A stretch of DNA of 53,366 nt from JBBRXJ01 sp038248505 (GCA_038248505.1 JBBRXJ010000010.1:1-53366); one strand, 5' to 3'; numbered from the stretch's first letter, positions 1-9,941 are shown. The notes: generated from the sequence alone by a model not told the origin. Numbers and translations: made by a program.

Positions 1-141
1 AAAAGAAATTTTCTTGGAATATATCACAAGATTAAAGGAATGTACCTTCAGAATTATCTCGATGAATTTGCATATAGATTAAATCGCAGACATCGACGTG
101 ATATCTTTGATAGACTGATAGTTGCGAGTATCTTATTTTAG
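1..141 (+). CDS. IS1595-like transposase, 3' end (partial)
   Basis: Frame 1 is open from the first base to a TAG at 139-141 and gives 46 residues. The peptide contains YHKIKGMYLQNYLDEFAYRLNRR-like sequence, the typical C-terminus of IS1595/ISXO2-type DDE transposases, where a conserved 'YLDEFxxRxNRR' block sits just before the end. The rest of the gene lies upstream of the window, so I cannot tell whether the element is intact. Bases 142-298 hold no recognisable gene. The right inverted repeat of the element should lie there, but I could not identify it without the left end. The neighbour GH3 gene reads towards it on the other strand. Confidence 0.75.
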   Translation, partial: KRNFLGIYHKIKGMYLQNYLDEFAYRLNRRHRRDIFDRLIVASILF

Positions 142-298
142 ATGTACAAATATGCAGAATCAATAAAGATATTAACGAAATATTAAAAATTGTAGCGATA
201 ATTTAAATATTACAACGATTTAAAATCAGTATATACAAATAACAAGTCAAGCGTTCAACTAAAATCCGCGACCAGACTTAAATTGAGTCCTAACTCTT

Positions 299-2647
299 TT
301 AACGAATTGTTACAATAACCGGCTTGTTCAAATCAATAGATGATGTACCCGCCATAAGTTCATATTCGCCCGGCTCAATAACATTTTTAAGTTCAGCATT
401 AAAGTATGCAAAGCTTGATGCAGGAATAACGAACTTAACTAATTGTTCTTCACCCGCTTTTAAACTCACCTTTTTATATGCAATGAGTTCTTTCACAGGA
501 CGAGTAGCTGTACTAACCTTATCGTGCATATATAATTGTACTACTTCTGAACCACTGCGTGTTCCAGTATTTTTTAGTTTAACTGTATAAACACAGGTAT
601 CGAAACGGCCCATGGCGGTCTTATTCAGATTGGGTTGGGAAATGGCAAAGGTGGTATAGCTCAAGCCAAATCCGAAAGGATAGCTATAGTTAACATCAAT
701 AAAAGCATACCCACGGCGAGCAGATGGTTTGTAATTATAAAAACAAGGTAACTGACTAGCTGAAACTGGCACAGTATAACTTAGCTTACCCGATGGATTT
801 ACATCGCCCGTAAGAATCTCAGCAACCACGGTACCTGTTTCTTGTCCGCTGTAATGAAAATCAATTACAGCATCGGCTTGCGCAAAAATTTCAGGATCGG
901 CAATTGGACCACCATGAACCATGCATAAAACCACAGGCTTACCGCTACGTTTCATTCTAAAAAAGAGTTCACGTTGTGCTGGTGTAAAACGAAGATCGCT
1001 ACGATCACCAAGTGGACTACCATAAAAAGACTCACGCGTAATGGTCATATTGCCACCAATAAAAAGCAGCACAATATCCGACTGCTTTGCTTTTATATAG
1101 GCTTCATTTAGTGAGGCTTCCTCCTCTTCTATTGTGGGTAACAAAGTTTTTTTGCGAATATCTATTTTATCAGGATCTTCCTTGTTAACTTTTTTCTGAA
1201 TAAAAGTATCAATCTTCTCATAGGTGATACGACAGCCTGTTGAATATAAAATTTGCAACTCATTTGCAAAACGTTTTTGCAGACCTTGCAAAGGAGTAAT
1301 AATATATTTAGGAGAACCATAATATGCACCCAATTCACATACATCGGCGTTGGGACCAATAACGGCGATACGTTTCAGCACACTAATGTTGAGAGGAAGG
1401 ATCTTTTTATCATTCTTAAGGAGAACGACTGACTCACGAGCAATTTGATTAACAAGTGCTACTCCATCTGAATTACCAACAAAATCGGTTGCTTTAGTAC
1501 TATCTGCAAAAGGATGATCAAATAATCCGGTCATAAATTTAATATAAAGTATACGACGTACTTTCTCATCTAACTCCTTTTCTTTTATCTTTCCTTCTTG
1601 TATCAATTCTTTTAAATAACGATAACAACTATTGTTTGGCAAATCAAAATCAACGCCTGCTTTAAAAGCAAGCAATGCTGCCTCCTTTTCATTGGCAGCC
1701 ACATTATGATGAACCATAAGTTCTCGCACGCCACCATAATCGGCACAAACCATACCATCAAAAGCAAGCTCTTTGCGAAGTACGCGAGTTAATAACCAAT
1801 CATTTGCATGACTTGGCGTAGCATTTATTTCATTATACGAAGGCATTATTGACCACAAATGTGCCTCTTTAATAGCTTTACGAAAACTACGAAGATGCAC
1901 ATTATACAACTCATTGGGGCTAATCATGGAAGGCGCAATGTTATGTCCACCTTCAGGATAACCATAGCCACAAAAATGCTTACCCATTGCTACAACATGA
2001 ACAGAATCAACCATTCGCTTACCTCCCTGATAACCACTTACGGTAGCAACTGCCATGGAGGAAACTAAATAAGGATCTTCGCCAAAGGTCTCCTCAAAGC
2101 GCCCCCATCTTGGTTCACGTGCCACATCTAAAACAGGAGATAAACAAACTTGCAATCCTGAAATGCGCATTTCACGACCAATACGATCATAACACTGATT
2201 CATTAATTCAGGATTCCATGAACATGACATTCCAATAGGAACCGGGAAGCTAGATACGCCATTAGCAATCATACCGTGAAGACCTTCTTCATGCATAAAA
2301 GCGGGGATACTGAGACGTGTTTTCTCAACTAAATATTTTTGTATGCGGTTGGAAATTCGAACAATCTCAGCTGGGCTTCGTCTTTTACCTGGCTGACAAA
2401 CCTGCCCCATGCCTAAAGAGAATAAGGAGTCGAGCGTTAAATCGGAAATTTCAGCATTTACTCCAGCGGGCGTTTTCCCAATATAAAAGGCATTCAACTG
2501 TGCTAGTTTCTCATCAAGCGTCATTTGCGATAATAGCCGATTAGAACGAACTTCAGCATTTAAGGTGCGATCCATATAAGACCGCTCGTTATTGCTACAC
2601 GCTACAAAGAATACTACAACTAATATGATAAAAGAAATTTGTTTCAT
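299..2647 (-). CDS. GH3 beta-glucosidase/beta-xylosidase, lipoprotein
   Basis: Glycoside hydrolase family 3, 782 residues, the usual length for the three-domain type. Residues 1-17 form an SPII signal ending FVAC, so Cys17 is probably lipidated and the enzyme faces the periplasm or cell surface. The TIM-barrel domain (about 35-385) carries HEEGLHG (119-125), KHF (223-225) and the nucleophile motif VCADYGG with Asp303. The alpha/beta sandwich domain follows (about 400-640), then a fibronectin-III-like C-terminal domain (about 690-780). The family releases terminal beta-linked glucose or xylose from oligosaccharides. YNEINATPSHAN resembles xylosidase-type members, but substrate cannot be fixed from sequence. 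It stands alone with no SusCD pair nearby; a GH1 enzyme lies 38 kb away. Confidence 0.93.
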   Translation of the reverse strand: MKQISFIILVVVFFVACSNNERSYMDRTLNAEVRSNRLLSQMTLDEKLAQLNAFYIGKTPAGVNAEISDLTLDSLFSLGMGQVCQPGKRRSPAEIVRISNRIQKYLVEKTRLSIPAFMHEEGLHGMIANGVSSFPVPIGMSCSWNPELMNQCYDRIGREMRISGLQVCLSPVLDVAREPRWGRFEETFGEDPYLVSSMAVATVSGYQGGKRMVDSVHVVAMGKHFCGYGYPEGGHNIAPSMISPNELYNVHLRSFRKAIKEAHLWSIMPSYNEINATPSHANDWLLTRVLRKELAFDGMVCADYGGVRELMVHHNVAANEKEAALLAFKAGVDFDLPNNSCYRYLKELIQEGKIKEKELDEKVRRILYIKFMTGLFDHPFADSTKATDFVGNSDGVALVNQIARESVVLLKNDKKILPLNISVLKRIAVIGPNADVCELGAYYGSPKYIITPLQGLQKRFANELQILYSTGCRITYEKIDTFIQKKVNKEDPDKIDIRKKTLLPTIEEEEASLNEAYIKAKQSDIVLLFIGGNMTITRESFYGSPLGDRSDLRFTPAQRELFFRMKRSGKPVVLCMVHGGPIADPEIFAQADAVIDFHYSGQETGTVVAEILTGDVNPSGKLSYTVPVSASQLPCFYNYKPSARRGYAFIDVNYSYPFGFGLSYTTFAISQPNLNKTAMGRFDTCVYTVKLKNTGTRSGSEVVQLYMHDKVSTATRPVKELIAYKKVSLKAGEEQLVKFVIPASSFAYFNAELKNVIEPGEYELMAGTSSIDLNKPVIVTIR

Positions 2648-2766
2648 TGGAAATCATTAAAATTAAAAATGGTTTGTAAGAATTCATCTGGTAAATTTTA
2701 CTCTAAATTATGTTTAATCTTGTTTCGTATTTCTTAAATATAATTAGTTACAATTATACATAAAAA

Positions 2767-2804
2767 ATATGTGAAGAATCAATTTAGATTGATTCTTCAC
2801 ATAT
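2767..2804 (-). terminator. Strong hairpin after TonB receptor gene
   Basis: A perfect 16-bp stem (2767-2782 with 2789-2804) closes a 6-base loop (TTTAGA). It lies 37 bases downstream of the stop of the minus-strand TonB receptor gene and also beyond the start of the minus-strand GH3 gene. On the minus strand it is followed by an A/T-rich stretch. Most likely it is an intrinsic terminator or 3'-stabilising hairpin separating the two transcripts. Confidence 0.7.
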
Positions 2805-2840
2805 AAAAATTGTATTTATAATCACTAATATTGCATCATG

Positions 2841-5090
2841 TTATTCATTATTATTTGTTGTTACACCAAAAGGTATTTTAAGATTAAAAGAAATATTTCT
2901 ACCTGGATTATACAAATTCACTTCTTTTAATGTCGATAAATGATCAATATACTTTGTGTCAAATATGTTATTTGCACTAATTCTTAGTGAAATAAATTGA
3001 TTATTTAGTTTAATATTGCCTCCTATGCTTAAATCAACAAGCGTATAACTAGCAGTTGATGTTTCGTCAGGAGCTGCGTTGTTTTGGTTAAATGCCGTGG
3101 AAGAGTTTACTGAAGCAAAAGCGTTTTTCAGGAATAGCATTTTTTCTTTTTCCGATCTTAATTCGAAGCGCAATTTATGAGCAGGCACAAATGGTAAATA
3201 GTCGCCATTTTGTTGCTTCCCAATTACGGATGAAAATGTAGTTTCAAAATGAAGCCATTTTAATGTTTTAGGATGAACATGTAAACCTGCTTCACCTCCA
3301 AACAAGGTCGAATTGGCTTGTTTGTATTTAAAAACATCAATCCCTGAAACCATTGTGTCGCTAGTTGGTGAAATAAAAATATAATTGTTAATCATGTTGT
3401 AAAATCCGGCAATGTCAAAAGCAACATTGGTTTTATGGTAATGAAGGCTCAAATCAGATTCATAGGCATTTTCAGGTATAAGACTCTGATCACCTACTTC
3501 GTATCTCAACTCATGTTGTCCATTTGAGGTAAGTTCAGCCAAATTTGGAGTTCGGTATGCTGCAGCTATGTTTACTCTATACAATAGTATCTCAGATACA
3601 TTATAGGTAGCACCAAGTGATCCGCTGAAACTACCAAAAAACTTATCAAATGGGGCCCTATACGCCATTGAATCATATACGTATCCAATTGCCTTACTAG
3701 AGATGGTTTTATTATCATAGCGAACACCCGTTTGAAGATTTATTTTTTTGAAAAAAGTATATTGCAACAAACCAAAAGCAGAATAATTATTTGTTGTAGC
3801 ATTAGGCAATAACATTGTTTCTCGGTCATTCAGGTTTGTATTTGTTTGATTAAAACCCTGAAATCCGATTATATATTCTGCATTTTCTTTAGCTGGTAAA
3901 TGAAGTTTAGCTTCGTAGGTTAGTGTTGCCAATTCCATTTGAATCTCATAAACACCAAGCTCGCCAAAATGAACTAATTCAGTATTCTGAAATGCTGAAT
4001 TTATATCGAGTTTAAATTTACCAAAAAACAGCTTGTTTTGCGAAGAAAGTAAATGGGTATTTAATTCCTGATAGAAAATTCCGTTTTTATAGCTTCTTTC
4101 AGTAATTTCATCAATCGCTTCGTCTTCAATTAATCCAAGCTTTTGATTGTTATAGTCATAGTACAATTTTAAAGTGCCTATTTTATCAGTAAATCCGGCA
4201 TTAGTTTTGATTGACATTTCGTTAAAACGTGAGTTTGGTACAAAGATACCCCCTCCTTGAAGGAAATCTGAATTTGTTTTCTGTCCAACTCTTAAGCCAG
4301 CAAAGATTTTTTTTGATGCTCCTTTAATCCCTAAATTATTAGTCATCCCCAGCGTATTAGAAAAAAGCTGCATATTATAATCGCCAACGACACTCCCAAT
4401 AGGGGCGGGTTTTTCTTTAATAAAATTAATAACCCCTCCAATGGCATCTGAGCCATATAACAAGGAAGCAGGACCTTTGATGATTTCTACATTTTCTATA
4501 CCAAATTCGTCAATCCCTAGCGGATGATGACTCGAATACTGGTAATTCTCAAAACGGACCCCATTATTTAACACGAGGATGTCATTCATTGAAAGGCCTC
4601 GAATAACAGGTTTTGATACGCCACTTCCTTTTGAAATCATATCAACTCCGGGCACTTTTGTTAGTGCTTCAGAAAAATTTGGCGTATTGAACATTGTTAG
4701 CGGATTGAGTTTAAGAATATCAATCTTAACTGCATTGTTATGTTGTGTTGAACTGTATCCTCCTGAAACAACAATTTCTTCCATCTCAACAGAAATTTGG
4801 CTTAGTGTAATATTTAATTCCAAACTTTCAGCATTTAACTCAACTATTTCAATACGGTTGGTATAACCTACAATAGAAAATTGGATCTTATTCTTGCCAT
4901 TAGGTAAATTCGATATTTCATACATCCCACTACTATTTGAAACATTGCCTTTATTCATGTCAGGGACGTAAACACTTACACCAAGCAAAGGCAAATGGTC
5001 TTGGTCTGTAATTTTTCCAAATATTTTATTCTGCGCGTTAGATATATGAAACGACAATATCATAACGAAAATGATAGCTATTTTTTTCAT
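2841..5090 (-). CDS. TonB-dependent outer-membrane receptor (likely metal-related)
   Basis: A 749-residue TonB-dependent receptor. Residues 1-19 are a Sec signal ending SNAQ. A CarboxypepD_reg/CNA-B-like domain follows (about 20-105), ending in the EEIVVSGG TonB-box region typical of Bacteroidota. Then come the plug (about 110-225; GSDAIGGVINF near its end) and a 22-strand barrel ending SFNLKIPFG. The upstream gene, 58 bases away on the same strand, encodes a small His/Cys-rich membrane protein. Such small proteins often accompany metal-uptake receptors in this phylum, so zinc, cobalt, nickel, copper or a chelate is more likely than a glycan, and no SusD is present. The substrate assignment is inference. 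Confidence 0.9.
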   Translation of the reverse strand: MKKIAIIFVMILSFHISNAQNKIFGKITDQDHLPLLGVSVYVPDMNKGNVSNSSGMYEISNLPNGKNKIQFSIVGYTNRIEIVELNAESLELNITLSQISVEMEEIVVSGGYSSTQHNNAVKIDILKLNPLTMFNTPNFSEALTKVPGVDMISKGSGVSKPVIRGLSMNDILVLNNGVRFENYQYSSHHPLGIDEFGIENVEIIKGPASLLYGSDAIGGVINFIKEKPAPIGSVVGDYNMQLFSNTLGMTNNLGIKGASKKIFAGLRVGQKTNSDFLQGGGIFVPNSRFNEMSIKTNAGFTDKIGTLKLYYDYNNQKLGLIEDEAIDEITERSYKNGIFYQELNTHLLSSQNKLFFGKFKLDINSAFQNTELVHFGELGVYEIQMELATLTYEAKLHLPAKENAEYIIGFQGFNQTNTNLNDRETMLLPNATTNNYSAFGLLQYTFFKKINLQTGVRYDNKTISSKAIGYVYDSMAYRAPFDKFFGSFSGSLGATYNVSEILLYRVNIAAAYRTPNLAELTSNGQHELRYEVGDQSLIPENAYESDLSLHYHKTNVAFDIAGFYNMINNYIFISPTSDTMVSGIDVFKYKQANSTLFGGEAGLHVHPKTLKWLHFETTFSSVIGKQQNGDYLPFVPAHKLRFELRSEKEKMLFLKNAFASVNSSTAFNQNNAAPDETSTASYTLVDLSIGGNIKLNNQFISLRISANNIFDTKYIDHLSTLKEVNLYNPGRNISFNLKIPFGVTTNNNE

Positions 5091-5148
5091 TTTATTACGT
5101 ATTAAGTATTCAACAAATAATAAATTAACTCTACAAAAAAGTGATTTA

Positions 5149-5466
5149 TTAAGATTTGTTTATTGGTGGGCCACGTAATAAAAGGGTGTATTTAGAAAGG
5201 GCAGAATAATTAAACGAGTTGTACTTACAAAAGTATTGAGTTACTACTTGCTCTTTCTGTAAAATAATACTTATAAAATATGGTGAAAAAACAGAAAATT
5301 CGAAATTACAAACGGCACAATCCTGATGAAATTCGTGATAGTGCTTCTCATTTTTTGCCTTGCACTTGAAATGTTCATGATGATGCTCTAATTTAACTAT
5401 TGAAGGTAAAATAAAAACCAACAATAGTATTAAAGAAACAAATATCTTATAGTTCCTAATCATCAT
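5149..5466 (-). CDS. Small His/Cys-rich membrane-anchored protein
   Basis: 105 residues. An N-terminal hydrophobic segment (about 7-25) could be a signal anchor or signal peptide. It is followed by a putative metal-binding stretch with HHHEH (28-32), a Cys a few residues on, HYHEFH and CAVC. The C-terminus ends in LLRGPP, a motif I associate with small Bacteroidota proteins encoded beside metal-related TonB receptors. No catalytic domain is visible. It is first in a two-gene unit with the TonB receptor downstream. A periplasmic metal-binding or metal-sensing role is inferred only from residue composition and neighbourhood. Confidence 0.75.
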   Translation of the reverse strand: MMIRNYKIFVSLILLLVFILPSIVKLEHHHEHFKCKAKNEKHYHEFHQDCAVCNFEFSVFSPYFISIILQKEQVVTQYFCKYNSFNYSALSKYTLLLRGPPINKS

Positions 5467-5528
5467 ACTTTTTATTCTGCAATAAAATTGATGTTTTCAA
5501 TGAGACTTAAATATCCTAAAATGGATCA

Positions 5529-6338
5529 TCAATATTTATTAAAGGTAAGTATTTTCCCAGTATGATTATAAAAAACATTTAATGACTTATACTTTACAAG
5601 CGCTGCAAATTTATCGACTCCAGTACAATGACAAACACCAAGCAACTCTGGTTTAATGAGATGCATATATTCAACCAGAAACTCAAACTGATTAGAATCG
5701 CATTGTTTAATGTGATAACCGCCTAAAACCAGATTAATAGGAAGACCAAAGTAAGATATTACCTTATTAAGAATATTTGAGATACCACGATGCGAACAAC
5801 TACTAATTACTGAAATTTTATTACAGTATTCAACTGCAAGAAAAACCTCATCACTAAAATCATCCGAGCACATTTTGCCATCAATTAGGATATTGAAATG
5901 ATTAAAATGTGTATCCAATTCATTTACAATTGGAATTTCAGGAAAAATAAAAATTCCATTATCAAGCTCAATAATTTCGTTAACATAGATAATACGATTC
6001 TTAATTAAATCAAAATTTATTTTTAAACCGATAAAACGATCATCATTATATTTAGGAATTAAGAGCTCTTTCTTAAAATAGATTATAGCAGTAGAATTCA
6101 CTTTTAAAAAAGCTTCTAATCCTCCAGTATGGTCATAATGTCCATGACTCAAAACAAGAAAATCAACATCACATATATTTATTCCAAGGACTTGTGCATT
6201 TTTTAAGAAGGCATCGGTTTGTCCTACATCGAGAAGAATTTTTTTTGATTCTGTTTCAATAAGAAAAGACAAACCATGCTCCGCAAGCAAATCGCGCTTA
6301 TAGGTACGATTCTCAACTAAAGTAGTAATCTTTATCAT
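5529..6338 (-). CDS. MBL-fold metallohydrolase (COG1237-like)
   Basis: 269 residues, a metallo-beta-lactamase fold. The metal motif LSHGHYDHTGG is near residue 85, and further ligand candidates lie at SSCSHRGI and in GVCHCTGVDK near the C-terminus. This pattern matches the COG1237 group, whose members are annotated as dihydropterin-related phosphate synthases in archaea, although bacterial roles are mostly unknown. It is cytoplasmic, with no signal peptide. It lies last in the long minus-strand run that starts with the DUF134 regulator, 55 bases after the C_GCAxxG_C_C gene, so co-transcription with the ORP-like cluster is plausible. COG1237 proteins commonly sit in ORP/NifX neighbourhoods, which supports a shared function. 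Confidence 0.85.
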   Translation of the reverse strand: MIKITTLVENRTYKRDLLAEHGLSFLIETESKKILLDVGQTDAFLKNAQVLGINICDVDFLVLSHGHYDHTGGLEAFLKVNSTAIIYFKKELLIPKYNDDRFIGLKINFDLIKNRIIYVNEIIELDNGIFIFPEIPIVNELDTHFNHFNILIDGKMCSDDFSDEVFLAVEYCNKISVISSCSHRGISNILNKVISYFGLPINLVLGGYHIKQCDSNQFEFLVEYMHLIKPELLGVCHCTGVDKFAALVKYKSLNVFYNHTGKILTFNKY

Positions 6339-6393
6339 ATACCTAATAAATATAAAAGATAAATGGAATTTGAATCATAAAATAGCAAAAATG

Positions 6394-6861
6394 CTACTTA
6401 ATATTTGAGTTCATTCTGGACTGTTCAATAATTTCAAACAAAACGCCAGCTACATCAGCCACTACATTTCGACAAATTATTGCATGATGTTTTCTCTCTT
6501 CTACTTCTTCTTTAGTAACATTCTTTTTAAGTAAATCAGAGCAATCTGTTACGCCATGAATATCCTCAATTTGTTTGTTTAATTCACGAACTTTCTTGTA
6601 TGCGTTTAGTTTTGTTTCCATATCCTTTGGATACGTATTCCCAAAAGCCAAGCCAATAACCATAAACCCTCCCGTTAAAGCTCCGCATTTCTGACGCAAG
6701 CGTCCCATACCTCCACCAAAAGATGATGATATTAGCTTTGCCATATTTGCATCAATATTGAAATCTTCAGCAAATGCAAGTAAAATTGATTGAGAACAAG
6801 CATATCCTTCATCAAAGAAAGAAATAGCCTGTTCAATTGTTTCCTGTTTGGTTTTAATCAT
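6394..6861 (-). CDS. C_GCAxxG_C_C family redox protein
   Basis: 155 residues with the four spaced cysteines of the C_GCAxxG_C_C family: Cys22 (YACSQS), Cys59 in KCGALTGG, Cys107 (TDCSDL) and Cys130 (IICRNVV). Family members are small cytoplasmic proteins found in anaerobes, some near or fused to oxidoreductases. They are thought to carry a redox or metal centre, but no reaction is established. The glycine-rich SSSFGGGMGRLR stretch before the second Cys is typical. The gene sits between the broken CoA-disulfide reductase and the MBL hydrolase on the same strand. Confidence 0.85.
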   Translation of the reverse strand: MIKTKQETIEQAISFFDEGYACSQSILLAFAEDFNIDANMAKLISSSFGGGMGRLRQKCGALTGGFMVIGLAFGNTYPKDMETKLNAYKKVRELNKQIEDIHGVTDCSDLLKKNVTKEEVEERKHHAIICRNVVADVAGVLFEIIEQSRMNSNIK

Positions 6862-6931
6862 ACTGTATATATGCTTATATTCTAAGTAAAAAAAATCTCA
6901 TCTAATAAAAATAACATACTCGTTAACAGAA

Positions 6932-8632
6932 CTATTTTTCGCGAGAATAAGGCCATGCAACGATACCCCCTTCAAGAACTTTTACATTAGAATAACCATT
7001 AGCTTGTAAAACCAATGCGGCCTCATATCCTCGCAATGATATCTTGCACCAAGTTATTATTTCAATATTTTTATCTTTCGGTAATTCATTCAAGCGATTT
7101 CGTAACTGCCCCAAAGGAATTAGTTTCTCACCAATACCCAATCGCATCAATTCAAATTTATCTGGATTACAAATATCTAAAAATACACAATATTTTTTAT
7201 CTTTAAAAACACCATTAACATAAGCAGCAGATACGCCTTTAAAAATGCCCCTTAACTTATTTTGCATAACATGAGCAGTTGTTATAGTATGATCTATGGC
7301 TAATGAATAGGGAGGCGCATAAGGCAAATCAACATTCACCATATCGTTAATGCACAGCTTACCTTTAATAGCCATTGCCCATATTGCAACTTGTTTACTT
7401 ACATCGCCCGGACCAATCACTTGTGCACCAATTATTCGTTCATCATCTTTGCAAACAATAAGTTTCGTTATTAAAAGCTGGCCATTCATAAAAGCTGGCT
7501 TATCAGAACTTGCATTTATAACAGTTTCAATAGTATTAATGCCTTGTTTTATCGCCATTGATTCAGAAAGACTTGTTGATCCGACGGAATAATCAAATAC
7601 TTTACAAATACCTGTCTGAATTGTACCTACAAATTTTGCTGTATTACTTAAAATCGCATTTTCACCCGCAACTCGTCCTTGTAAATTTGCTAAATCACCA
7701 TATGGCGCGAATGTTTGGGTGCTCGTTATTAGATTTGGTATTTCAACACAATCGCCAACGGCATATACATCTTCTTGTGAAGTTTGCATATATTCATTAA
7801 CAATAATACCGCCCGTTTCACCAATACTTATCCCTGCTGCTTTAGCTAATTTAACATTAGGGAGTACTCCAACTGCAACAACAGCAAGCTCACAAGGAAT
7901 TTCAGTTCAATTTTGAAGTCTAACGGCTTTTAGAACACCATTGTCTCCAACAAAAGATGCTACACCGTTTTCAAGAACTACATTCGCTTTTGTTTGAATA
8001 TACTTTTCCACTAAACGTGCCATTTCTAAATCAAGAAAAGTCAATAACTGAGGTAATAATTCAATCAAGGTTATTTCGATACCTGCTAGATGAAGCGCTT
8101 CACATGTTTCAATTCCAATTAAACCACATCCAATAACAACCGCTTTTTTTATTTTACCCTCATCTTTTATTTTTCTTAAAAAATCGGCATCACTCATTGA
8201 CTATAATGTCGAAATACCCTTAAGATCAATGCCCGGCACTTTCGGTATACGAGGCTTTGCTCCAGTAGCTAGTAACAGTTTATCATTATGAGCAATACCA
8301 ATTTCTACTGTTTTAAGATCTTTATAAATAATTTGTTTTTTTGATGGATCAATTGATGTTACTTCGGTATTTACCTTTGTAGCTATTCACTTGGCATTCC
8401 AAAAAAAATTAGTATCCCTAACGACTCCTGCAGGAGAACATAATAATTGGTTACGATCATCAAAAACGCCTCCTATATAATACGGATAACCACAAGAAGC
8501 CATTGATAAATCGGAAGCGCTTTGGTAAACTGTTATTTCAGCATTCTCATCGAGACGTCTTGCCCTTGCAGCAGTTTTTGGCCCTGCTGCGGAACCACCA
8601 ACTATAATAATCTTTTTATTATTCATTTTCAA
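6932..8632 (-). pseudogene. CoA-disulfide reductase/NADH oxidase with rhodanese domain, three in-frame stops
   Basis: A single reading frame runs the full 1701 bases without frameshift but contains TGA at 8387-8389, TAG at 8201-8203 and TGA at 7907-7909. The 567 codons encode a FAD/NAD(P) disulfide reductase: GGSAAGPKTA dinucleotide motif, redox Cys in SMASCGYPYYIGG, second NAD motif VIGCGLIGIE, and YAVGDCVE. A C-terminal rhodanese-like domain follows, with WCKISLRGYEAA holding the candidate active Cys. In related proteins both TGA sites are normally glycine (AKGI... and QNGTEIPC), so each is one G-to-T change. The TAG site fits Gln, Glu or Lys. Such enzymes reduce CoA disulfide or polysulfide in anaerobes. 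All active-site residues survive, so the decay is recent or the stops are misread or sequencing errors. Confidence 0.9.
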
Positions 8633-8676
8633 TTTTGATTTATAAATTTATTCTTATCATCTCAATTATTTTATTG

Positions 8677-9099
8677 TCAATCACATTCAACATTTTCAAT
8701 GGATGCGTAAATAAGTTTACTTACAAAATCGGGCATAATCGTTGGTTTTCGAGTATCAGCATAAAGAAAAGCAAGAATAATCTCTGCTTGATTAATTAAT
8801 TGCCCTTGCTCATTAACCATTTGACAAAGGAGCGTAATTCGTGCTCCAAACTTAGATTTTATTTGAGTTTTTGTATATAATATATCATCATAGCGAGCCG
8901 GAAGTACATATTTTATTTTTACTTGCGTTACGGGTAAAATATAGCCTTGATCTTCAATTAATTTATAGGGCATTCCCCTCTCTCTAAACAATTCCCAGCG
9001 AGCTGTTTCATAATATTTAAGATAAGCTGAATGATGTAAATACCCCATCTGATCAGTATCTGAATACATCACACGTAGTTTACATTGACCTTCTATCAT
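8677..9099 (-). CDS. Acyl-CoA thioesterase, 4HBT/YbgC type
   Basis: 140 residues, a hot-dog-fold thioesterase. The N-terminal motif YSDTDQMGYLHHSAYLKYYE matches the YbgC/FadM group, where the Asp of 'xxDxDxxGHxxxxxYLxYxE' is catalytic. Here it is the second Asp, near residue 15. These cytoplasmic enzymes hydrolyse short- or medium-chain acyl-CoA thioesters. It starts 26 bases after the Mrp gene on the same strand, so it is likely in the ORP-like operon, although the biochemical link to metal clusters is unclear. Confidence 0.88.
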   Translation of the reverse strand: MIEGQCKLRVMYSDTDQMGYLHHSAYLKYYETARWELFRERGMPYKLIEDQGYILPVTQVKIKYVLPARYDDILYTKTQIKSKFGARITLLCQMVNEQGQLINQAEIILAFLYADTRKPTIMPDFVSKLIYASIENVECD

Positions 9100-9125
9100 A
9101 CTTTATAATACTGTCAGAATTAATA

Positions 9126-9941
9126 TTATTTAACGCATACATCTTCCGCATTCAATAGAGCTTTAACAATTTCATCAAATTCTGAATGTACACTCTTATC
9201 AATAAAAATCTCATTTAGATGACCTGAATCACATCCGCCACATATACTTTCATTCACAGGTATCTGAGCAAGTAAAGGCACATTAAATTCATTCGCTAAC
9301 ATTTTACCACCATCTTTCCCGAAAATAAAATACTTTTCCTCAGGATGTTTTGTTGGTGTAAACCACGACATATTCTCAACAATACCATATACATAAACCC
9401 CTACCTGATCATTTTTAAACATTGCAACCGCCTTTCGCACATCTGATATTGCCATTTGCTGAGGTGTGGTAACAATAATCACGCCATTCACCTCAATGCG
9501 CTGCAAAATTGTTAAGTGAATATCTCCTGTACCAGGAGGTGTATCTATAATCAAATAATCTAAATTTCCCCAGTTAGTATCACTAACCAACTGCATTAAG
9601 CTATTTGAGGCAAGAGGACCCCGCCAAAGAACAGGTTGATTCGGATCAATAAAAAATCCAATTGACATAATTTTTATGCCAAAACGAAGAAGTGGTTCAA
9701 TAAAACTTTTCCCATCTCGCTCCTCAACCTTTGGATGCTCTCCTTTAAAACCAAACAATAAAGGAATCGATGGCCCGTATATATCGGCATCTAATAAACC
9801 TGTAGCAAAGCCTTCACGAGCAAGAGAAAGTGCAAGCCCAGCAGCTACCGTTGATTTTCCAACTCCCCCTTTTCCTGACGCCACAATAATAATTTTTTTT
9901 ACATTGGGCAAATTCGTTTTTTCGTTCACGTTATTTTTCAT
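9126..9941 (-). CDS. Mrp/NBP35-family Fe-S carrier ATPase
   Basis: 271 residues. Deviant Walker A VASGKGGVGKST near residue 22, LIIDTPPGTGD (Walker B/switch region), and VENMSWF plus a CxxC pair in ICGGCDSG near residue 235. These are the hallmarks of the Mrp/ApbC/NBP35 group, which bind a bridging 4Fe-4S cluster at the dimer interface and pass it to apoproteins. The N-terminal DUF59 found in many bacterial Mrp proteins is absent. The start overlaps the end of the upstream MinD-ferredoxin gene by 11 bases, indicating translational coupling. An Mrp gene is also part of described ORP clusters. Confidence 0.92.
   Translation of the reverse strand: MKNNVNEKTNLPNVKKIIIVASGKGGVGKSTVAAGLALSLAREGFATGLLDADIYGPSIPLLFGFKGEHPKVEERDGKSFIEPLLRFGIKIMSIGFFIDPNQPVLWRGPLASNSLMQLVSDTNWGNLDYLIIDTPPGTGDIHLTILQRIEVNGVIIVTTPQQMAISDVRKAVAMFKNDQVGVYVYGIVENMSWFTPTKHPEEKYFIFGKDGGKMLANEFNVPLLAQIPVNESICGGCDSGHLNEIFIDKSVHSEFDEIVKALLNAEDVCVK

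Noticed and set aside
5090..5148. Cobalamin or other riboswitch before the TonB receptor
   Set aside because: Only 58 bases separate it from the upstream gene, with no B12-box-like sequence.
6932..8632. Alternative genetic code with TGA = Gly
   Set aside because: Both TGA sites fall at glycine positions, as in Gracilibacteria, but other genes in the window, such as HypB at 50760-50762, end in ordinary TGA and many glycines use GGN. The organism is clearly Bacteroidota.
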